Source: Victivallales bacterium (GTDB lineage: Bacteria; Verrucomicrobiota; Lentisphaeria; Oligosphaerales; Oligosphaeraceae). From it: 5,562 nt of DNA. The position numbers were made by a program, and so were the translations under genes. Location of the stretch: NCBI GenBank assembly GCA_017964325.1, contig JAGCSE010000007.1:1-5562 (forward strand), read 5' to 3'. The notes under the pieces were generated by a model that saw only the letters and a program-made list of their open reading frames with translations, did no database searches and was not told where the DNA came from. Below are positions 3,701 through 5,562 of this stretch, piece after piece (positions within the stretch are counted from its first letter, which is position 1; the number at the start of each line of letters is the position of its first letter).

Positions 3701-5562
3701 GATATAGAGCAACACCGTCCCATCGGACAACGTGACGCTCTTCACATCCGAACTCGAGGCGGACGGCAGATAGCCGTCCGCCCCGTAGGCGGACATCTTC
3801 GCGCTAGGCGGCAAAGTCACCGTCACGATTCTCGCGGCGGCGGACGGCGGCAGCACAAAGCCCTTCTCGCTGTAGCCGATGAGACCAAATTGATTATTGG
3901 TGGAAGACCAGACCGGCAGCGTCACCGCCGTCACGTCCTCCGCAAACGACTGGTTGTCCGCCCGTTTAACTTCATAAACATCACGATAGCCGTTGGTTGT
4001 GACACCGACTCGCCAATTGCCAGCCTTCAACGGCGGCAGTTGGAACGTCCGTTCGACAGTGACGCTGGCCTGCGGTTCAAGCGTCTCATTGACAACCACT
4101 TCGCCCAACGAGACGATCTGGCCGCCAAGTGCCTCGTCAACGCTTTGCAAGGCAATGACATCCCGCCATGGACCGACGGCTTGGTCTTCCCCTTCATTTG
4201 CGACGGTCCATCGAACCACGATGTTGCTTCCGGACATGGCTTCCGCCGGGGCGGAAACCGCCGTGACCGTCAGATTCGGGCATGCCCCGTTGTAGGCGCC
4301 TTGCATCTCGTAGATGCCGATGTCCGGACAAGCGCCGTCTTCATTTGGTGTGCCGGTATCCGCCACTTTCAGGACATCCATGCGCGGTTTGCCCCAATAA
4401 TCCGTTGCGGGGGGAACGAGAGTACCCTCGGGATTGGCGGTTCCGTCGCCCGCGTCGATGCACGGAGACCCCGCCTTCAGCGTGAAATCGCCGTTGTCGG
4501 CGTCCGTAAAGAGCGGATCAGCCCAGATGTTGCCGTCGGAACCGACCTTCGGGAAAGACTGGTTGGCATAGCCGCTGTCGTTATGGAAGAGGCAATTCCG
4601 GAATGAGAGGTGGTCATACGCCCCGGTATATCCATTGGTCTCAAGCCAGTCATTGACGATGTTCTTGAACACGCAATTTTTGAAATCCAGATGTTCTGTT
4701 GCGAAATTCTCCCAAAACATGGTGATGTATTGATTAGCATAGAAAACGCAATTGATATATTCGTTTTTCGGACTTGAATAATAGGATAACACGCCCATCC
4801 CCACATCCGTGATGACGGAGTTGCGAACCGTGACTCTTCCCCCCCAATTACAGATGCCGTCATATGCGGCATGGGCCACGACACAGGAGTCCATCTCCAG
4901 AACACCGGGATTACGCACAAACACAATTCCCTTTTCATTGCCTGCGCTACCGTTCGGTGAACCGTACATCAGCGTGCAATATGCCAAATTGGCTGTACCA
5001 TTAATGTCAATGTAATTCCAGTCACCGCCGCCAGGCGTTGAATCCTCGCCGTCGCCGTTCGTATCGCCGCCGTAACTATCGTCTTTAAGGGAAGTAATGA
5101 CGATGGGCTGTGCACGAGTTCCAATGGCTTCGAGTATGCCGCGACTACTCACCACGATTCCTGTGCCCTCCTCCATCTTCAAAATCGCGCCGGGCTGTAT
5201 GACCAGTTTGCCGCCGCCATAGACAACGATATCACGGGTGATCTTGTAGATGCGGTTGCCTCCTAGCGTCACCGTCTTCCCATCATTAATGTATCCGCCA
5301 CTGTAAGTCCCTGTGACATAGCGTACGTCACAGTCATCCGAGAGGTTGAAACCGGTCAGCGTGTAGGCGTCATAGACGGGAACCGTAGCGATGCCGTCCT
5401 CATTCGTGTCGCCGCCCGCCTCTTCGGAGTCATCCGCGATGTGGGTGAACAAGCCTCCGGCGGCAATGATGTTGCCGCCGTCCGCTTTCAGTTCCGCCCC
5501 TGTCGCGAATTTGATGATGGCGCCTTTCTGAATGGTCAGCGTGACGCCGGAGGGCACGGACA
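497..5562 (-). CDS. Giant modular secreted/surface protein: beta-helix, CARDB, IPT-like, CPD-like and PKD domains (5'-partial, ends at amber stop)
   Basis: The frame is open at the right edge. The first possible start, GTG at 5555-5557, is almost certainly an internal valine: the codon before it reads Ser, 'SVPSGVTLTIQ' is a normal beta-helix rung, and no signal peptide follows. Counting that Val as residue 1, 1,686 residues precede TAG. Domains: parallel beta-helix about 1-417 (rungs 'LTIQKGAIIKF', 'LVIQPGAILKM'; end motifs 'DPLF', 'GSPCIDAG', 'DIGIYE', as in choice-of-anchor Q proteins); CARDB-like about 428-541; IPT/TIG-like about 652-735; unnamed segment 741-889; three carboxypeptidase-regulatory-like domains 895-1150; PKD 1153-1236 ('WRWDFDGDG'); 'SRKV' module about 1246-1332; unnamed beta-rich module about 1351-1606; PKD from 1606 ('WKWDFGDG'). 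No transmembrane helix or catalytic motif is visible. Known relatives of these domains are extracellular, so adhesion or scaffolding is inferred. The protein continues in frame beyond the TAG, so this is not the natural C-terminus. Confidence 0.93.
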   Translation of the reverse strand, partial: SVPSGVTLTIQKGAIIKFATGAELKADGGNIIAAGGLFTHIADDSEEAGGDTNEDGIATVPVYDAYTLTGFNLSDDCDVRYVTGTYSGGYINDGKTVTLGGNRIYKITRDIVVYGGGKLVIQPGAILKMEEGTGIVVSSRGILEAIGTRAQPIVITSLKDDSYGGDTNGDGEDSTPGGGDWNYIDINGTANLAYCTLMYGSPNGSAGNEKGIVFVRNPGVLEMDSCVVAHAAYDGICNWGGRVTVRNSVITDVGMGVLSYYSSPKNEYINCVFYANQYITMFWENFATEHLDFKNCVFKNIVNDWLETNGYTGAYDHLSFRNCLFHNDSGYANQSFPKVGSDGNIWADPLFTDADNGDFTLKAGSPCIDAGDGTANPEGTLVPPATDYWGKPRMDVLKVADTGTPNEDGACPDIGIYEMQGAYNGACPNLTVTAVSAPAEAMSGSNIVVRWTVANEGEDQAVGPWRDVIALQSVDEALGGQIVSLGEVVVNETLEPQASVTVERTFQLPPLKAGNWRVGVTTNGYRDVYEVKRADNQSFAEDVTAVTLPVWSSTNNQFGLIGYSEKGFVLPPSAAARIVTVTLPPSAKMSAYGADGYLPSASSSDVKSVTLSDGTVLLYIPANESETYVTLANEGVASATATVSVEEAALSLLEAKPAYVLNKGTSTMRIIGTGLSANSVFTLTHGDTAVTGTTLGLEDGLVAVVQLNVDGITEGEYTLSVEEGGRMASMADNIIVRPRGIGPKLEAWLETPPSVRDGRIYTAWLCYKNSGDADMTMPIFKVDCSTTTQISYTVDGEFASRSLRYAGISPTAPAGVLKAGEENRLPIFFSLDGRYLIRFATIEQNDKANSTFGTWADYGEAMARAATRLNARGKEEYRGSVIYEEAFSEACGTLKSAISGHLKELNTGVPLEGVTVHCYGADDEAGTTTVTDADGWFVFDNLAYGTEYELVAASGLQEENLVVVTPDTGELTGVVLSVKKLPTIHGWVLTEAEDLPLAGMDVILYANGMSEHAMTDDEGHFSFENVTAGEYSLHATPAEGYAGEEQTVTVTEADSEKAVYLRLEKGSIVYGVVTLEDGDLPLPGVTVMAMCAATGATYTAVTNDDGAYQLSGLPAGQNWLVLGSDGYEAIQRYAVDVPEEEITEIEQNITAVKAAPFTALPSQGAAPLTVKIYAMEKDFSNKASDWRWDFDGDGQVDYRGANPSWTYTTPGKYDITVWYVDAEGNEATAVKREAVEVREPLETIVKDDIIVLTDSTDYDVVAFTENTVTLKQKAADPAKPVSVGSVLLSNADRDHAFSRKVVSMTRTGVILELITDQAKFDEIFKQCDITIVEKITEDDIVESSTTRGKTRGDGWDGINVDLQFNDFGVDIVPFIETPVLEFNFRCEDEKLEQIHMELVFPLGVEWQAHYSSQASINTKWTKNLFKFRKDQITMAGYIPIWTSETLDINLFVGLEIAGQASIEMSQKFTCTIKRGFDIFFRKNGGFVPINDTTITKEFTGPEIKFDGNIKLSAGIEAGLDLKLYEGLIKLGLGAEASLWLKLANSQNHPGRPAISIGHTLKASIKASVLYSDSEVFKWLKVNASTLSFTRTLGYSEVPWYEWIFAKPDFTYSPTSDIQVDTQVNFTDKSLKGDESFKVKKWKWDFGDGQICESSSQGSQLHSYLAEGCYVAKLELECEHLTFLSNHK
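740..1507 (-). other. Beta-rich module of unknown identity (about 255 residues)
   Basis: Residues 1351-1606 include 'VDLQFNDFGVDIVPFIETPV', 'HMELVFPLGVEWQAHYSSQ', 'YIPIWTSETLDINLFVGLEI', 'GFDIFFRKNGGFVPINDTT', 'IKLSAGIEAGLDLKLYEGLI' and 'KLGLGAEASLWLKLANSQ'. Alternating polar and hydrophobic residues in long stretches suggest extended antiparallel strands. Its position, between an SRKV module and PKD 2, is consistent with a large beta-sandwich or a barrel-like spacer. Much of its DNA is AT-richer than the domains upstream (22 G+C in 60 at 1261-1320 by hand count). I do not recognise the family. Confidence 0.55.
1562..1822 (-). other. Protein segment with 'SRKV' motif following PKD 1
   Basis: Residues 1246-1332 read 'DDIIVLTDSTDYDVVAFTEN', then 'VTLKQKA', 'VSVGSVLLSNADRDHAFSRK', 'VVSMTRTGVILELITDQAKF' and 'DEIFKQCDITI'. 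The order (a 'gsvll' strand, 'fsRKVvs', 'gvilelTdqA.fdEif') resembles a short beta module seen in large secreted bacterial proteins, where '.RKV.sv...g..v.v.T..a.l.d' follows a Val-rich start. It has no accepted function that I know of. The following stretch, about 1555-1510 ('VESSTTRGKTRGDG'), looks like a flexible linker. Confidence 0.4.
1850..2101 (-). other. Protein domain: PKD domain 1
   Basis: Residues 1153-1236 contain 'AAPFTALPSQGAAPLTVKI', the core 'WRWDFDGDGQVDYRGANPSW', 'TYTTPGKYDITVWYVDAEGN' and the closing strand 'REAVEV'. All PKD landmarks are present. D1188, D1190, D1192 and D1196 form a DxDxDGxxD string that often holds calcium in PKD domains with the 'WDFDGDG' variant. PKD domains are Ig-like spacers or binding units of extracellular proteins. 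Confidence 0.92.
2108..2875 (-). repeat. Three tandem carboxypeptidase-regulatory-like (CPD/Cna-B/SdrD-B type) domains
   Basis: Three units of about 85 residues lie head to tail: 2875-2627, 2617-2369 and 2365-2108. Each opens with an 'I.G.v.....PL.Gv.V' strand ('AISGHLKELNTGVPLEGVTV', 'TIHGWVLTEAEDLPLAGMDV', 'IVYGVVTLEDGDLPLPGVTV'). Each then has a 'T.DdG.f.f.nl..G.y.L' hairpin ('TDADGWFVFDNLAYGTEYEL', 'TDDEGHFSFENVTAGEYSL', 'TNDDGAYQLSGLPAG'). These are transthyretin-like beta-sandwiches that act as stalk spacers in surface proteins. Units 2 and 3 resemble each other most, including '.DLPL.G'. I did not see a clear set of Lys, Asn and Glu residues that would indicate isopeptide cross-links. 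Confidence 0.88.
2891..3337 (-). other. Protein segment with 'YKNSGDADM' motif, family not firmly assigned
   Basis: Residues 741-889 begin 'GPKLEAWLETPPSVRDGRIY' and contain 'WLCYKNSGDADMTMPIFKVD', then 'PAGVLKAGEENRLPIFF', 'TWADYGEAMARAATRLNARG' and 'YRGSVIYEEAF'. A 'y.NtGd.Dmp.P...' strand followed by a helical 'ATRLNARG' stretch recurs, as far as I recall, in very large secreted proteins of Planctomycetes and relatives, just before carboxypeptidase-regulatory-like repeats, as here. It looks like a beta-sandwich plus a short helical connector. No function can be given. Confidence 0.4.
3353..3604 (-). other. Protein domain: IPT/TIG-like Ig fold
   Basis: Residues 652-735 read 'LEAKPAYVLNKGTSTMRIIG', then 'TGLSANSVFTLTHGD' and 'VQLNVDGITEGEYTLSVEEGG'. 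An opening Pro-containing strand, a 'rI.GtgLs..s.f.L' strand and a closing 'G.YtLsV' strand are the marks of IPT/TIG-type Ig domains. The assignment is by pattern only and other Ig-like families are possible. Confidence 0.5.
3935..4276 (-). other. Protein domain: CARDB-like Ig fold
   Basis: Residues 428-541 start 'NLTVTAVSAPAEAMSG' and contain 'IVVRWTVANEGEDQAVGPWRD', 'VVVNETLEPQASVTVERTF', 'LKAGNWRVGVTTN' and 'EVKRADNQ'. This is the CARDB (cell adhesion-related domain in bacteria) pattern: PDL-V, a '.v..tV.N.G...a...w.d' strand pair, 'l..G.s.tv', then 'v..D..n.v.E...DNN'. CARDB domains are non-catalytic Ig folds in surface proteins, so a structural or adhesive part is likely. The next 100 residues (about 3930-3610) are beta-rich but match no family I can name. 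Confidence 0.72.
5048..5206 (-). repeat. Beta-helix internal repeat, copy 2 (GGDTNGDG loop)
   Basis: Residues 118-170 run from 'LVIQPGAILKM' to 'KDDSYGGDTNGDG' and are followed by 'GGGDWNYIDING'. The order 'pIvITS-DDS-GGDTNGDG-GDW.yI' is a common signature of secreted beta-helix proteins in PVC-group bacteria. It is the better-preserved copy, next to the more divergent one at 5393-5539. The two lie about 110 residues apart, which suggests duplication of a block of several rungs. Confidence 0.75.
5393..5539 (-). repeat. Beta-helix internal repeat, copy 1 (GGDTNEDG loop)
   Basis: Residues 7-55 run from 'LTIQKGAIIKF' through 'ADDSEEAGGDTNEDG'. The copy at 5048-5206 has the same order: LxIQxGAIxKx, a G-rich turn, a short strand, then DDSxxGGDTNxDG. 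The D-x-N-x-D-G core resembles the start of a dockerin or EF-hand calcium loop, but the usual acidic residue at loop position 12 is absent (Val here), so calcium binding is only a possibility. Similarity is at protein level; the DNA copies have diverged. Confidence 0.75.

Larger units (their letters stand above)
4307..5562 (-). other. Protein domain: right-handed parallel beta-helix with choice-of-anchor-Q-type C-terminal end
   Basis: Residues 1-417 show short beta-helix rungs: 'LTIQKGAIIKF', 'KLVIQPGAILKM', 'GILEAIGTRAQPIVITS', 'YIDINGTANLAYCTLMYGS', 'LEMDSCVVAHA', 'VTVRNSVIT', 'YINCVFYAN', 'DFKNCVFKNI' and 'SFRNCLFHND'. The repeated N/D-C-V/L-F pattern gives a cysteine/asparagine ladder typical of such helices. 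From about 4531 to 4307 it ends with 'DPLF', 'NGDFTLKAGSPCIDAG', 'GKPR' and 'PDIGIYE', the usual closing segment of choice-of-anchor Q domain proteins. Helices of this type bind or cut polysaccharides or act as adhesin stalks; no lyase active-site signature was recognised here. Confidence 0.88.

Noticed and set aside
3506..4606. 366-codon open frame on the + strand opposite the CARDB and IPT-like region
   Set aside because: Its codons align exactly with those of the minus-strand gene, so it is open merely because the real gene avoids TTA, CTA and TCA codons. The product is rich in Arg and His, shows no domain, and the minus strand has clear domains throughout.
5555..5557. GTG codon as the true start of the large gene
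   Set aside because: The frame is open upstream to the edge (a Ser codon precedes it), the codon lies inside a beta-helix rung, and no signal peptide follows.
1..5562. Genome-wide reassignment of TAG as a sense codon
   Set aside because: Only one TAG occurs in 1,853 in-frame codons. A recoded genome would be expected to use it more often in a gene of this length.

Overview
The whole window is one stretch of a giant modular extracellular protein gene on the minus strand, cut by both window edges. From the right edge (5562) to the left edge (position 1) a single reading frame holds 1,852 sense codons and exactly one stop, an amber TAG at 497-499. I see no RNA gene, mobile element, CRISPR array, promoter, terminator or intergenic gap.

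Layout, in the direction of translation (right to left): a right-handed parallel beta-helix with two GGDTNxDG insertions, closed by a choice-of-anchor-Q-type end (about 5562-4307); a CARDB-like Ig domain (about 4276-3935); a beta-rich stretch I cannot name and an IPT/TIG-like domain (about 3604-3353); a segment with a 'YKNSGDADM' motif (about 3337-2891); three tandem carboxypeptidase-regulatory-like (SdrD-B/Cna-B-like) domains (2875-2108); a first PKD domain (2101-1850); an 'SRKV' module (about 1822-1562); an AT-richer beta-rich module of unknown identity (about 1507-740); and a second PKD domain (742-485), which contains the TAG within its last strand. The same frame then continues through a run of eight aspartates into a DUF7619/DUF11-like domain starting 'DPNE' that runs off the left edge.

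The domain mix (anchor-Q beta-helix with DDSxGGDTNxDG loops, CARDB, PKD and a 'DPNxxxG...LxYTVYFEN' domain) is typical of very large secreted or surface proteins of the Planctomycetes-Verrucomicrobia-Chlamydiae group, including Lentisphaerae and Kiritimatiellae. This placement rests on remembered family patterns and is only moderately firm. The protein would be exported and serve in adhesion, surface scaffolding or glycan binding. No catalytic domain is recognisable.

The main point of interest is the TAG. The protein pattern is continuous on both sides, so it looks like a recent nonsense mutation, a single-base sequence error (CAG to TAG is one change), or a read-through or recoded codon, rather than a natural gene end.
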